The position numbers and the translations under genes are program-made. This document shows, in pieces, positions 26,019-35,485 of a DNA stretch of 64,000 nucleotides (positions are counted from its first letter, which is position 1; each line of letters starts with the position of its first letter). The notes below the pieces were generated by a model. It was given only the letters and a program-made list of their open reading frames with translations, did no database searches and was not told the origin of the DNA. The stretch is from NCBI GenBank assembly GCA_020832305.1, contig JAFIEV010000056.1, positions 1 through 64,000 on the forward strand, read 5' to 3'. Source of the DNA: Cyclobacteriaceae bacterium. Its GTDB lineage: Bacteria > Bacteroidota > Bacteroidia > Cytophagales > Cyclobacteriaceae.

Positions 26019-26195
26019 ATGGAGTACCTGCAATTTATATCGATATTGATAGTCTGCACCCTGTTGCTTGGCATCATGGTATTTAGTTTGGCCCTTGTGT
26101 TGTTTCCGGTGATTCGCAAACACAAACCGGAATATGAACTAAGTAAGGCCGAGGTTTCAAAAATAATGCTTACAAAAGAAGAGGACGTATTATGA
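26019..26195 (+). CDS. 58 aa single-pass membrane peptide
   Basis: An ATG at 26019 opens a 58-codon frame. It has one long hydrophobic helix (about residues 5-31, with LIVCTLLLGIMVFSLALVL), then a charged cytoplasmic tail ending KEEDVL. Its stop overlaps the start of the next gene by 4 bp (ATGA), which argues strongly that it is translated and coupled to the receiver protein. I do not recognise a family. It could anchor or tune the signalling proteins encoded after it. Confidence 0.7.
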   Translation: MEYLQFISILIVCTLLLGIMVFSLALVLFPVIRKHKPEYELSKAEVSKIMLTKEEDVL

Positions 26196-26548
26196 AAATT
26201 TTACTAGTTGACGATGAGGCCGAAATATGTCTTTTATTATCAACCATTTTAAGGAAAGAGGGATTTGAGGTAGGCTATGTGCATAATCTTTCTGAGGCAA
26301 CCAGATGCCTTGTCAGCGAGCAGTACGCAGCTGTTTTTCTGGATTTAAATCTGCCTGATGGCTCAGGTTTTCAAATGGTTGAGCCCATCAGGAAAAAAAA
26401 CCCTAAGGCCAGGATTGTCATAATAAGCGCCTATGACAGCGAGCGAAAGCAAGCATTAAGCCTGGGTTGTGATGATTTTATATCCAAGCCATTTACCCGA
26501 AAACATATTACAGATTCCCTTAAAAAGTTAAATTTGTCTTCTGTCTAA
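26192..26548 (+). CDS. Single-domain response regulator (receiver only)
   Basis: This 118 aa protein is a complete CheY-like receiver: acidic pair DDE near residue 6, phospho-acceptor Asp 51 in FLDLNLPDG, IISAYDS with the switch region, and the lysine in FISKPF. There is no output domain, so it must act through protein contact or phosphotransfer. It is co-translated with the small membrane peptide (4-bp overlap) and is followed 20 bp later by an NtrC-type activator. Confidence 0.93.
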   Translation: MKILLVDDEAEICLLLSTILRKEGFEVGYVHNLSEATRCLVSEQYAAVFLDLNLPDGSGFQMVEPIRKKNPKARIVIISAYDSERKQALSLGCDDFISKPFTRKHITDSLKKLNLSSV

Positions 26549-26568
26549 AATTTTATTGCTTTTCTGCC

Positions 26569-27969
26569 ATGCAAAAAATACTTCTCATAGATGATGACCG
26601 CGACATTTGTCTTTTGCTGGAGCGCTTTCTCAGCAAAAAAAACTACAGTGTGCAAAGCTGTTACAAAGGTGATTTGGCAGTAGAGCTGCTCAAGAAAGAA
26701 CCCTTTGATTTGATATTATGTGATTATCGATTGCCCGATACCAATGGACTGGAAATGCTTCAGCGCATTCGCATTATTCGGCCGGATGCCATTGTGATCA
26801 TCATAACAGGGTATTCAGATGTTCGCATTGCCGTACAAACCCTAAAATATGGCGCATATGATTATGTGACCAAGCCCCTATATCCCGACGAAATACTGCT
26901 TACCATCAAAGAAGCCTTGCAAAGTGGCAAAAGCATAGGTTTGGATGATGCTACCCAGGACCAGCAAAAGAATTCAGGTACGGCTCCTAAATCGAACCCC
27001 GACCCGAAAGGTTTCGTTCCGGGTGTAAGCGCGCAATCAAAAACGGTTCAGAAACATATAGACCTCATCGCGCCAACCGATATGTCGGTCATTATAACCG
27101 GAGAGACGGGTACAGGTAAAGAATTTGTAGCTAAGGCGATACACCAGCAAAGCGCCCGCAGAGACAAGCTCTTTGTCGCCATCGACTGTGGTGCTTTACC
27201 TAAAGATCTGGCAGGCAGCGAGCTCTTCGGGCATGTAAAAGGCGCCTTTACAGGCGCGGTACAGGAAAAGACCGGGAGTTTTGAACTGGCAAATGGGGGC
27301 ACTTTGTTTTTAGATGAAATCGGAAACCTCAGCTATGAAAACCAGATCAAATTGCTTAGGGTGTTGCAGGAGCGCAAAATAAGAAGGGTAGGAGGCACCA
27401 AAGATATCGAAATTGATGTGCGCATTTTGGTGGCGACCAATGAAGACCTTAAAACAGCGGTCAGGGATGGCAAATTCAGGGAAGATATTTATCATCGGCT
27501 CAATGAGTTTAAAATAGAATTGTCTCCGATTCGAGAACGAAAAGAAGATATTGTATTATTTGCAGGCCACTTTTTGCGCAATGCAAACAGGCAACTCAAT
27601 AAAAATGTGCAGGATTTCAACCCCGAAGTTATTGAATTGTTGCAAAATTATTATTGGCACGGAAACCTGAGGGAGCTTAATAATGTGGTCAAAAGGGCTG
27701 TATTACTTTGTCAGGAGGCCCAGATCAATCCAGAATGTCTGCCCCATGAAATTATCCACAATGAACCGGGACTGAGTGGTACAGGCATGGTCGCCATGTC
27801 ATCTGCTGCTGTAAGCAACCTTAAAATGGCATCGGAAAATATTGAAAAACAGGTGATCATCAATATGCTTGAAAAGACGGGTTATAATAAAACTAAAGCT
27901 GCGATAGCCCTCAACATCGACCGGAAAACATTATACAATAAAATAAAGGCATACAATATTAAGCTCTAG
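26569..27969 (+). CDS. NtrC-type sigma-54-dependent response regulator
   Basis: This 466 aa protein has a receiver domain (Asp 52 in LCDYRLPD), a sigma-54 interaction AAA+ domain with Walker A GETGTGKE and the GAFTGA loop that contacts sigma-54, and Walker B LFLDEIG. It ends in a Fis-type helix-turn-helix (NKTKAAIALNIDRKTLYNKIK). All elements needed to activate sigma-54 promoters are present. It lies between the receiver gene and a PAS histidine kinase (7-25 bp gap, depending on that kinase's start), which is its likely partner. Confidence 0.96.
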   Translation: MQKILLIDDDRDICLLLERFLSKKNYSVQSCYKGDLAVELLKKEPFDLILCDYRLPDTNGLEMLQRIRIIRPDAIVIIITGYSDVRIAVQTLKYGAYDYVTKPLYPDEILLTIKEALQSGKSIGLDDATQDQQKNSGTAPKSNPDPKGFVPGVSAQSKTVQKHIDLIAPTDMSVIITGETGTGKEFVAKAIHQQSARRDKLFVAIDCGALPKDLAGSELFGHVKGAFTGAVQEKTGSFELANGGTLFLDEIGNLSYENQIKLLRVLQERKIRRVGGTKDIEIDVRILVATNEDLKTAVRDGKFREDIYHRLNEFKIELSPIRERKEDIVLFAGHFLRNANRQLNKNVQDFNPEVIELLQNYYWHGNLRELNNVVKRAVLLCQEAQINPECLPHEIIHNEPGLSGTGMVAMSSAAVSNLKMASENIEKQVIINMLEKTGYNKTKAAIALNIDRKTLYNKIKAYNIKL

Positions 27970-27994
27970 TCCCTTCGTGGGGTATAAACATCAT

Positions 27995-30205
27995 ATGAAA
28001 ACCTCATTCTTTGTAAGGATTGTATTTACAGCCATCATTGTATTGCTGTTGTTTACTACTTACGTAGCCTATAGAAATATTGAAAAATATATCGAGGAGT
28101 CAAGGTGGATACGACATTCCAATGAAGTGATCAATACCATTCAGAATGTGCGCTCGGAACTGCAGACTGCAGTGGTGGGCCATCTGGGCTATCAGATTAC
28201 CAAAGACAGTATCTACCTTGCATCCAATGCTGCAGCTGAAGAGGGCATTTATCATTCTCTCGACAGGCTCGACAGCCTGGTGCGTGGAGATACCCTACAA
28301 AAACAATTATCCGATTCTCTCCGAACCCTTTCACGACAGCAGTTTAACCTGATCAGAGAGATTATCGATTTTGAGCAAAGACCCGAAACCCGTGAAAATG
28401 CCTGGTTTAAAACACAGCTCATGCAATTTGAATATGAGCAATTGACAAGAATGCATTCGATCGTAGAACAGTTCAGAAACAGGGAGCTTCTTAACCTGCG
28501 GGTGAGGAGTGTCAAGGAGCAGGATTTCCGCTATATGACCCCATTGAGCCTTTTGTTGTATTCCTTCATTGCCCTGGGAGCCTGTACTTTCCTTTTTCTC
28601 AATATTTCAGATGCGCTTTCAAGAAAGGAGAAAGCCGAAAAAGCGCTGCAAAGCAAGATCAATGAACTCAATGAGGAGGTAAACCGAAGAACATTTGCAG
28701 AAAAATCTTTGCAAAAAGTACTGGATGGCTCACCCAATGGCATCTCGGCATTCCACGCCATTCGCGATGGTGACGGTAAAATAATCGATTTTGAATGGTA
28801 TATGACCAACCGGGCCACAGAAATGATGGTGAAAAAAAATGCCGATCAGCTCATCGGAAAGCGCCTGCTTGAAATGATGCCGAATAACAAAACGGAAGGC
28901 TTATTTGATGTATATTGTCAGGTGGTGGAATCTGGCATTACCCGACATTTGGAAAAGTATTACGAAGGCGAAGGCATAAAAACGTGGTTTCACATCATCG
29001 CCGTAAAAAATGACGATGGTTTTATCGTTACTTTTTCTGATATCACCCAAAGCAAACAACAAATATTAAAAATACAGGAAAGTGAGATGTTGCTCAGGGA
29101 GGCCGAACTGCTCAATGATATGGGGAACTGGCGATCTACTTTATCTTCGTATGACTTGTATTGGTCTGAAGGTGTTTACCGTATTTTTGAAAAAAATGCC
29201 ATCAGTTACCGACCTACATTCAGTGACCTGATCAACAGTATTCATCCCGATGAAAGGGAAAAGCAGGAAGAATTTATCACCAATGCCCTCGCTTCAGTCA
29301 ATGATTTTCAAACCGATTTCAGGATCATCATCAGAAACAAAATCAAATATTTGCAGATGAAAGGAAGGCCAACTTACAACAGCCTTAAAAAATTAAATGG
29401 TTTTTTTGGCACCCTTCAGGATTTTACCGCTGAAAGGGAACTAGAGGAACAGCTTCGTCTACAGACGCTGGAATTGAAGCGATCTAATGAAGACCTTGAA
29501 CAGTTTGCCTATGTGGCCTCACATGATTTACAGGAACCTTTACGCAAGATTCAGGCCTTTGGCGACCGCTTGCAAAGTCGGTATGAAAATGTGCTGGAAG
29601 GCAGTGGTCTGGATTATTTACAACGCATGCAGAATGCCGCAGGTCGTATGCAAAAACTCATTGAAGATCTGTTGACTTTTTCGCGGGTTACCCGAAAGAT
29701 GATGCCCTTTCAAAACATTGAATTACAGGAGCTGATTGCCGGAGTGGTGGATGATCTTGAACAGCGCATTAACGAGACCAGGGCGCAGATCAACCTGAGC
29801 AAACTACCTCAGGTATATGGTGATCCGGCACAATTGCAGCGACTTTTTCTAAACCTGATAGGAAATGCCATTAAATTCCGAAAGGAAAACGAGGCCCCGC
29901 GTATTGAAATTACTTCCCGCAAATTGGGCGCCGCTGAACTGATGGAAAAATTTGGAATTAATGCCGAAGAGGGTATGACACTCATTTCGGTTACAGACAA
30001 TGGAATAGGCTTTGATGAAAAGCACGCAGAGAAGATATTTAATATTTTTCAGCGATTGCATGGCAGGTCGGCATATCCGGGTACAGGCATTGGACTGGCC
30101 ATTTGCCGGAAAATTGTAATGGCGCATCATGGTTTTATATTTGCAGAGGGCAAAGAAGGCCAGGGGGCAACTTTCAGTATTTTACTGCCATTATCTGATC
30201 TTTGA
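27995..30205 (+). CDS. Membrane-bound PAS sensor histidine kinase
   Basis: From the ATG at 27995 this is a 736 aa protein; a GTG at 27977 would add six unlikely residues. Two membrane helices (residues ~5-26 and ~190-210) flank a CHASE3-like helical periplasmic domain. Two PAS regions follow (~235-350 and ~360-470), then HisKA with YVASHDLQEPLRKIQAF (His ~510) and a full HATPase with NAIKF, TDNGIGFDE and GTGIGLAICRKIV. This HisKA form is typical of phytochrome-like kinases that pair with Rcp1-type receivers, one of which is encoded next. Confidence 0.94.
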   Translation: MKTSFFVRIVFTAIIVLLLFTTYVAYRNIEKYIEESRWIRHSNEVINTIQNVRSELQTAVVGHLGYQITKDSIYLASNAAAEEGIYHSLDRLDSLVRGDTLQKQLSDSLRTLSRQQFNLIREIIDFEQRPETRENAWFKTQLMQFEYEQLTRMHSIVEQFRNRELLNLRVRSVKEQDFRYMTPLSLLLYSFIALGACTFLFLNISDALSRKEKAEKALQSKINELNEEVNRRTFAEKSLQKVLDGSPNGISAFHAIRDGDGKIIDFEWYMTNRATEMMVKKNADQLIGKRLLEMMPNNKTEGLFDVYCQVVESGITRHLEKYYEGEGIKTWFHIIAVKNDDGFIVTFSDITQSKQQILKIQESEMLLREAELLNDMGNWRSTLSSYDLYWSEGVYRIFEKNAISYRPTFSDLINSIHPDEREKQEEFITNALASVNDFQTDFRIIIRNKIKYLQMKGRPTYNSLKKLNGFFGTLQDFTAERELEEQLRLQTLELKRSNEDLEQFAYVASHDLQEPLRKIQAFGDRLQSRYENVLEGSGLDYLQRMQNAAGRMQKLIEDLLTFSRVTRKMMPFQNIELQELIAGVVDDLEQRINETRAQINLSKLPQVYGDPAQLQRLFLNLIGNAIKFRKENEAPRIEITSRKLGAAELMEKFGINAEEGMTLISVTDNGIGFDEKHAEKIFNIFQRLHGRSAYPGTGIGLAICRKIVMAHHGFIFAEGKEGQGATFSILLPLSDL

Positions 30206-30255
30206 AACCGAAATGAGTGAATTATTAGCAACAAGTATTATCAAAATATAATAAC

Positions 30256-30696
30256 ATGAAGTCGATTCAACCGATACCCATTCTTATGGCAGATGACGAT
30301 CCCGACGATCGTATGCTGGCAAGGGAGGCTATGGAGGAAAATAAAGTACCCAATCAAATTGTATTTGTTGAGAATGGCGAAGAACTACTTGATTATTTAT
30401 ACCAAAGAGGCCCGTACAATGCCGAAAATGCCCCCCGGCCCGGGCTGATCCTTCTCGATTTGAATATGCCCCGAATGGATGGACGGGAAGCCCTGCGGCA
30501 TATTAAAACAGACCCTGGTCTAAGACGTATTCCCGTGGTTATACTTACAACCTCCAAAGCCGAGGAAGATATTGTGCGCAGTTATGACCTGGGGGTAAAC
30601 TCCTTTATTACCAAACCGGTAACCTTTGAGGAACTCGTAAAAGTGACACGCGAAATCAGCAGCTACTGGTTTGGCATCGTTGAATTACCTTCCTGA
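30256..30696 (+). CDS. Rcp1-type single-domain response regulator
   Basis: This 146 aa receiver has the acidic cluster MADDDPDDR, Asp 68 in LLDLNMPRMDG, LTTSKAEEDI and the lysine in FITKPV. The insertion before the phospho-site (YLYQRGPYNAENAPRPG) is characteristic of Rcp1-like regulators that partner phytochrome-type kinases. It is 50 bp downstream of such a kinase and 16 bp upstream of a hybrid kinase. Confidence 0.94.
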   Translation: MKSIQPIPILMADDDPDDRMLAREAMEENKVPNQIVFVENGEELLDYLYQRGPYNAENAPRPGLILLDLNMPRMDGREALRHIKTDPGLRRIPVVILTTSKAEEDIVRSYDLGVNSFITKPVTFEELVKVTREISSYWFGIVELPS

Positions 30697-30712
30697 TTTA
30701 ACCTTGTAAGTA

Positions 30713-32176
30713 ATGGAATTTACCGTGCCCCATACAGAGATACGAATCCTTCTGGTTGAAGACGATGAAGATGATGTGCTCTTAACCCGTGATTACCTCA
30801 GCGAAATAGAAAACTATACCTTTCATCTCGACTGGGAGTCTGATTATGACCAAAGCCTTGATCGCATACTCGCCTGCGATCATGATTTATACTTTATCGA
30901 TTACCATTTGGGTAAGAATACCGGCATTGAATTACTCAGAAAAGCAAAGGAATGCAATATAAAGGCGCCCATCATACTGCTCACCGGGCAGGGAGATTGG
31001 GAGATTGATATGCAAGCTGCCCGCATCGGGGCTTCTGACTATCTGGTAAAAGGTGAAATTAATCCGCAAATGCTCGAGCGCAGCATTCGATATGCACTCA
31101 ATCACACCAAAGCCATCCATGAACTCGACGAGAAAGAGCGAAAATATCGTTCGCTGTTCGAAAAGTCTATTGATCCGATATTCATTATTTCGTCTGAATT
31201 TACCATAACCGATGCCAGCCCTTCCATGATGGAATTTTGTGGCTACAATGCCGGCGAATTGCAGGACCTGCCCCTGGCCGCGTTGTTTGAGAAGATCAGC
31301 GAATTTGAAGTTTTTAAAGACACCCTGCTGAACCATGGTCAAATTAAAGACCTGGAGGCTGGAATGAAGAGCAAGAAAAATGAAAGATTTCATTGCCAGA
31401 TCAATTGTATAGGCTTTGATATCGATAACCGGCAAACCGGATTTCAGGGCATAATCCATGACCTCACTATGCGTAAGAAGGCTGAAAAAGAATTATTGAT
31501 GGCCGAAAAGTTGAGTATGACCGGAAAAATTGCCAGAAGCATTGCCCATGAGGTGCGAAATCCGCTTACCAATCTCAACCTGGCCCTTGAACAACTCAAA
31601 GAAGAAATTAACGTCGGTGCGTCAACTGATGCTGCTTTGTTTATCGACATAATCCACAGAAACGCCAACCGCATTGAGCAGCTAATTTCGGAGATGCTCA
31701 ATTCATCAAGGCCAGGGGAATTAAATCTGAGGAAAGTACAGCCTGCAACCTTGATAGAAGAAACCCTGAAACTGAGTATCGACCGAATCAAACTCAGGGA
31801 AATACAATTGGATAAAAAGATAAATACAGATTTACCTGATATTTATGTAGATCCGGAGAAGTTGAAAATGGCCTTTTTGAATATTATTATCAATGCCATT
31901 GAAGCCATGGAAACAGATACAGGCCGCTTGCTGATCGAGGCCGATAAACAAGATGGACAAATTATATTTCAATTTACAGATAATGGCATGGGCATTGCCA
32001 AAGAAAATTTAGATAAACTTTTTGACCCATTTTATACAGGCAAAAAAGGAGGTATGGGCCTGGGACTTACTTCGGTACAAAACATATTGCAAAGTCATAA
32101 AGCGGGCATAGAAGTAAGAAGTAAACCCGGCGAGGGTACGACCTTTTCGATTTATATACCGGTGGATAATGGATAA
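30713..32176 (+). CDS. Soluble hybrid kinase: receiver-PAS-HisKA-HATPase
   Basis: This 487 aa protein has an N-terminal receiver (Asp 63 in YFIDYHLG), a PAS domain (~145-250), HisKA with SIAHEVRNPLTNL (His 279), and a HATPase with NIIINAIEAME, TDNGMGIAKENL and GGMGLGLTSV. There are no membrane helices. A receiver placed before a kinase suggests that it relays a phosphate received from an upstream system, probably the membrane kinase two genes earlier. It is the last gene of the signalling cluster. Confidence 0.94.
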   Translation: MEFTVPHTEIRILLVEDDEDDVLLTRDYLSEIENYTFHLDWESDYDQSLDRILACDHDLYFIDYHLGKNTGIELLRKAKECNIKAPIILLTGQGDWEIDMQAARIGASDYLVKGEINPQMLERSIRYALNHTKAIHELDEKERKYRSLFEKSIDPIFIISSEFTITDASPSMMEFCGYNAGELQDLPLAALFEKISEFEVFKDTLLNHGQIKDLEAGMKSKKNERFHCQINCIGFDIDNRQTGFQGIIHDLTMRKKAEKELLMAEKLSMTGKIARSIAHEVRNPLTNLNLALEQLKEEINVGASTDAALFIDIIHRNANRIEQLISEMLNSSRPGELNLRKVQPATLIEETLKLSIDRIKLREIQLDKKINTDLPDIYVDPEKLKMAFLNIIINAIEAMETDTGRLLIEADKQDGQIIFQFTDNGMGIAKENLDKLFDPFYTGKKGGMGLGLTSVQNILQSHKAGIEVRSKPGEGTTFSIYIPVDNG

Positions 32177-32450
32177 TTGACAATGGATAATTGATAATTA
32201 AAATGTCAATTGTTAATTGTGAAGTGTTAATAGGGGAGTGTTATAGCGTTGATTGTTAGGATAGTCTCGTGGGAAAATTTTTATGGTCCTTGTTTAAAAC
32301 GAGGACCCACAAATGAAGTCAATCATTTCCTAAAATATTCATTTATCTCCGCCCTCGTTAGAAATGGAGGCTTTGCCGGAATCCCGATCTAGGGACAAGG
32401 GCGATAGTCTCGTTGATTGTTTTCTCGTAGGACCATCAGTAGCAGCCGGC

Positions 32451-32481
32451 AACCTATAAGGTTTTTCCAACCTTATAGGTT
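32451..32481. repeat. AACCTATAAGG hairpin repeat
   Basis: An 11-bp perfect stem AACCTATAAGG/CCTTATAGGTT encloses a 9-base loop and is followed by TTTT. By form it belongs with the hairpins at 12166, 19322 and 35065, and it could also act as a terminator for the kinase operon. Confidence 0.7.
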
Positions 32482-32546
32482 TTTAAGTTGAAGATTATCA
32501 GATATATAACGATCAATAAGAGTTTTTCGTGAGAACAAAAACCACG

Positions 32547-32616
32547 GCGGCAACATCCTTACTGTTTTAGGGCATGCCAGACTTTGATTTGTGGTTGAAA
32601 ACACCAATAACAGCGT
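32547..32616. repeat. Shared block, counterpart of 21414-21479
   Basis: This is the diverged copy of the block with CCAGACTTTGATTT and AAAACACCAAT. Here it follows an inverted piece of the family 1 left hairpin, showing that modules have been rearranged. Confidence 0.55.
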
Positions 32617-32951
32617 AGGTGATTATCAACTTTGATTACATCATGAGCAAATGCGGCACGCGTAGGCTATCGGGGACAAAAGTCGCGACCTGGTTGTATA
32701 TTTTTTAGTTTAAAGACCTGGTTGCAAACCCTGCTTTTTATTTCCAGGGCACATTTCGCATCAGCCTGCCGCCATGGCAGGGATTCTCGCCAGTGGAGAA
32801 TAAAAAGGAAATTCTTTACCCTCCCTGTTGTTGGAGTTTTCTCCAACGACCACCCCCATGGAATTAGCTCGGAGTTCGGAGCTCGTAGCAACTTAGCTCG
32901 GAGTTCGTAGATGGAATTTTCCAAAAACTCGGAGGTTTTAGCACAAAAGCC

Positions 32952-35037
32952 CATTAACCCAACTTGCCATTTGATCAGGTTTAATTTCTGATAAACAGCT
33001 AGTTAAAGATTTAATGGTACACTACATATTTTTTCTTTGCAGGTATCATTGATTTTGTGTTTGTAGCCTGGTAAATAGCCAAGGCCTCTTTTATAGGTCT
33101 TGAAGGTTTTACAAGGCTTATTTTTCTGGTTTCAGTTGGCAGTAACAGTTCCTGTATGGTTTGTGTATTCATGATTCTGACGATGTTTCTCCAGTCATGA
33201 TTTATTCCTTTGGCTTTGAGCATGTAGCGTATGGTATTGACTAACTGATACGCCAAGATGGTCAAATAGATGTGTGACTCAATCCTTTTGTCCTTTTGGT
33301 GGTGTATCGGGCGTATCTGTAGATCAGACTTCAGGCATCTGAAGGTAGCTTCTACTTCCCTGATGATGTTATATATGTGCCAAAGTTGGTCTTCGTTGGG
33401 CTTTTCATAGTTGGTACGGATAAAATATACTCCATGGGCGGGATTTGTATTAACCTCATTGCGATCTTCTTTCTTCTGACTCCATGTTAGCATGATGGCC
33501 TTGCCCTCTTTCTCTTCTACATCAATCATGTATTTTCCGCTGACCATTCGATGTTTTTCTTTGAGGCGTCCAATGCGTTCCCATACCTTTTGAATCTTCT
33601 TTGTGGTTCCTTTTTGATGAAGGCCTCCGGCTAATCCTTCCAATTCTTCTTCAAAACGATGAGATAGTTTATCGCTCATCGACTGCTCCTTTACCCTCTT
33701 CTGTTCACTTTTTATGTACATCCAAGTGTCCTTAAACCCCTGTGGGGTAAAGACAAGAAGTTCAATGGGGTTTTTACGCTGGTCTTTTATCTGCCGGGCT
33801 TCATGCAGTTTATCCAAAGGATAGTCTTTTAGTCGTTTTCTGGACACACAGACATATTTCAGGCCTTCGGCAATAAGAAAATCCAGATTCTCCTCACTGG
33901 CAAAGCCCGCATCCATCACCACCGTTTTGCCATTGACCGATCCACTATGTCTTTTCAGGTCGGCCACCATGTCTGGCAGGGTAACTATATCAGCGGTATT
34001 GCCATCGTATATGCGGGAGTAACGGATAAAACCCTGTGCATTGATCACTCCTGTGAACACGACTTGTTTGCAATCATTGCGCTTCTCTTTACTTTTCCCA
34101 AACTTAGCCCTGTTACTGCCCGCCTTTCTCCCTTCAAAATAGGTGTTGGACAGATCGTAGATCACCAAAGAATCTTGCAACTCAAACATATCCACCACTC
34201 TGTTGTAAAGGAATTTATCAATGACTTCTTTTTGTGCATAGAGCTTATCGGCAATGGCATACAAGTGACGATGGGTAATGTCTTCTGCTGGTACATGATA
34301 CAAATTGCAGAGACCGCTGTTGTCCCTGAGGTATTGTGTGGTCTTATGTTCAGAGGCCGAAAATAAAGCCCTGCCAATAATACTGATATAGGCCAATGTA
34401 CTTTCTGACTTGCTGAAGTTCAAGGACTTAAAACATTGTTCAAGATTCAACATCTCGAGAACCTGGCTACAAAGATGTTCGCCCCCGAAAGTCTTTGAAT
34501 TTTCTATATTAATGGATTGAACATCAATGGTTTCCATTTGAGCCTGGCTTTCGGCAGGAGGAAGCGAAAGGGCTGTGTCTAAGGGAACGTCTTTGTACTT
34601 GATCAGGAATTTTTGGTAATAGCTCTCGGCCAGTGTCACGATCTCTTGAGGATAATCTTTTGCAAAAAGCTGAGATTGGCCAAATATTTTGGTCTGGAGC
34701 AAATCAAGGGTCATTTTTCTGGCAACCTTGTCAGCCAGGATAGGTTCGGACCCCAGATAGAGAATGTTCTGATGCTTTACTTTACCTCCAACCCTGGCGG
34801 CTTGCAGGAGTTGGTACTGGTAAAAAATCTTACCGCTGGAGGCGTTCCTCTTTTTTACTTGTCTGATAAACATGATCCAAAGGTAAATAAAGGAATCCTA
34901 AAAAACAAACACCATACTGCACTACAAACGAGATTTTAGAATACTAAACCGCATTTAAAGCCCGTAAAGGTATTTTTCAGTATCAAAAAATGATGAAAAT
35001 TGATGATTTTAGGTGGCTCAGTGGCAAGTTGGGTTAA
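32952..35037. mobile_element. IS1634-family insertion sequence
   Basis: The element is bounded by inverted repeats containing TTAACCCAACTTGCCA (32954-32969) and its exact complement (35022-35037). The hexamer AAAGCC at 32946-32951 and 35038-35043 fits a 6-bp target duplication, placing the ends at 32952 and 35037. A single intact transposase gene fills it. Length is about 2.09 kb, slightly long for the family. Confidence 0.85.
33011..34873 (-). CDS. IS1634-family DDE transposase
   Basis: This 620 aa protein begins with the family-typical MFIRQVKKRNASSGK and LYLGSEP strand region. The DDE residues appear in order: Asp in VIYDLSNTYFEG, Asp in VVMDAGFASEEN, and Glu in REVEATFRCLKSDLQIRPIHHQKDKRIESHI, where the YREK-like spacing is typical of IS4/IS1634 proteins. 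It is intact without stops, so the element may still move. It reads opposite to the signalling operon on its left. Confidence 0.93.
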   Translation of the reverse strand: MFIRQVKKRNASSGKIFYQYQLLQAARVGGKVKHQNILYLGSEPILADKVARKMTLDLLQTKIFGQSQLFAKDYPQEIVTLAESYYQKFLIKYKDVPLDTALSLPPAESQAQMETIDVQSINIENSKTFGGEHLCSQVLEMLNLEQCFKSLNFSKSESTLAYISIIGRALFSASEHKTTQYLRDNSGLCNLYHVPAEDITHRHLYAIADKLYAQKEVIDKFLYNRVVDMFELQDSLVIYDLSNTYFEGRKAGSNRAKFGKSKEKRNDCKQVVFTGVINAQGFIRYSRIYDGNTADIVTLPDMVADLKRHSGSVNGKTVVMDAGFASEENLDFLIAEGLKYVCVSRKRLKDYPLDKLHEARQIKDQRKNPIELLVFTPQGFKDTWMYIKSEQKRVKEQSMSDKLSHRFEEELEGLAGGLHQKGTTKKIQKVWERIGRLKEKHRMVSGKYMIDVEEKEGKAIMLTWSQKKEDRNEVNTNPAHGVYFIRTNYEKPNEDQLWHIYNIIREVEATFRCLKSDLQIRPIHHQKDKRIESHIYLTILAYQLVNTIRYMLKAKGINHDWRNIVRIMNTQTIQELLLPTETRKISLVKPSRPIKEALAIYQATNTKSMIPAKKKYVVYH

Positions 35038-35064
35038 AAAGCCGGAAGTAGCATGTCAGGTTTT

Positions 35065-35086
35065 GTCAGGTTTTTGAAAACCTGAC
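35065..35086. repeat. AACCTGAC hairpin repeat beside the IS
   Basis: GTCAGGTTTT and AAAACCTGAC pair around TG. An extra GTCAGG half lies just upstream. It is of the same type as the hairpins at 12166 and 19322, and it sits 28 bp outside the IS right end. Confidence 0.75.
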
Positions 35087-35227
35087 ATGTCTTTACACTT
35101 GAACGACATTAAATGGCATACACTCGGGACAGCCAACGCTGGTGCACTTGTGCCTCAATTATATATATACACAACAACCACTTACCAGCATTTTTAGTCT
35201 GGCCGATTTAAAATCCCGAGCAGGGCT

Positions 35228-35294
35228 GTATGATTATTTCGGCAAATGATTGGCTATGGTTGCCGGTCCTCGTTGCAAACGAGGACCATTGGCG
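35228..35294. repeat. 67-bp direct repeat with GGTCCTCGTT hairpin, copy 1
   Basis: The 67-bp unit ends in a perfect 10-bp stem GGTCCTCGTT/AACGAGGACC with loop GCA. It is identical over its whole length to 35419-35485. After each copy comes a second, diverged shared stretch (about 35320-35388 and 35616-35690). Confidence 0.9.
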
Positions 35295-35418
35295 GCTCGG
35301 TTGAGTTGGGCAACAGCCACGTATCACGCGTGCCTTCTTTTCTGTAAATTCCCTAAAAATCAACGATATAAAAGATAAAGTATACAGTGTCACATGGGGA
35401 CACGTGCCACGGTGGCTG

Positions 35419-35485
35419 GTATGATTATTTCGGCAAATGATTGGCTATGGTTGCCGGTCCTCGTTGCAAACGAGGACCATTGGCG
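35419..35485. repeat. 67-bp direct repeat, copy 2
   Basis: This is identical to 35228-35294. The ~680 bp between the IS and the GIN-domain gene consist mainly of these two units and the stretches following them; no gene was seen there. Confidence 0.9.

Larger units (their letters stand above)
32177..32951. other. Repeat-rich intergenic region left of the IS element
   Basis: I see no gene. It contains an imperfect GGTCCTTGTT...AACGAGGACC hairpin (about 32284-32306), the hairpin at 32451-32481, an inverted fragment of the family 1 left block (about 32525-32553), the shared block at 32547-32616, and a degraded family 1 right end near 32690-32800 with GGCACATTTCGCATCAGCC. The region seems to be a graveyard of the same modules seen at 9-21 kb. 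Confidence 0.6.

Noticed and set aside
35228-35485. CRISPR array from the identical 67-bp repeats
   Set aside because: There are only two copies, too long, with a 124-bp gap that is not spacer-like, and no cas genes.
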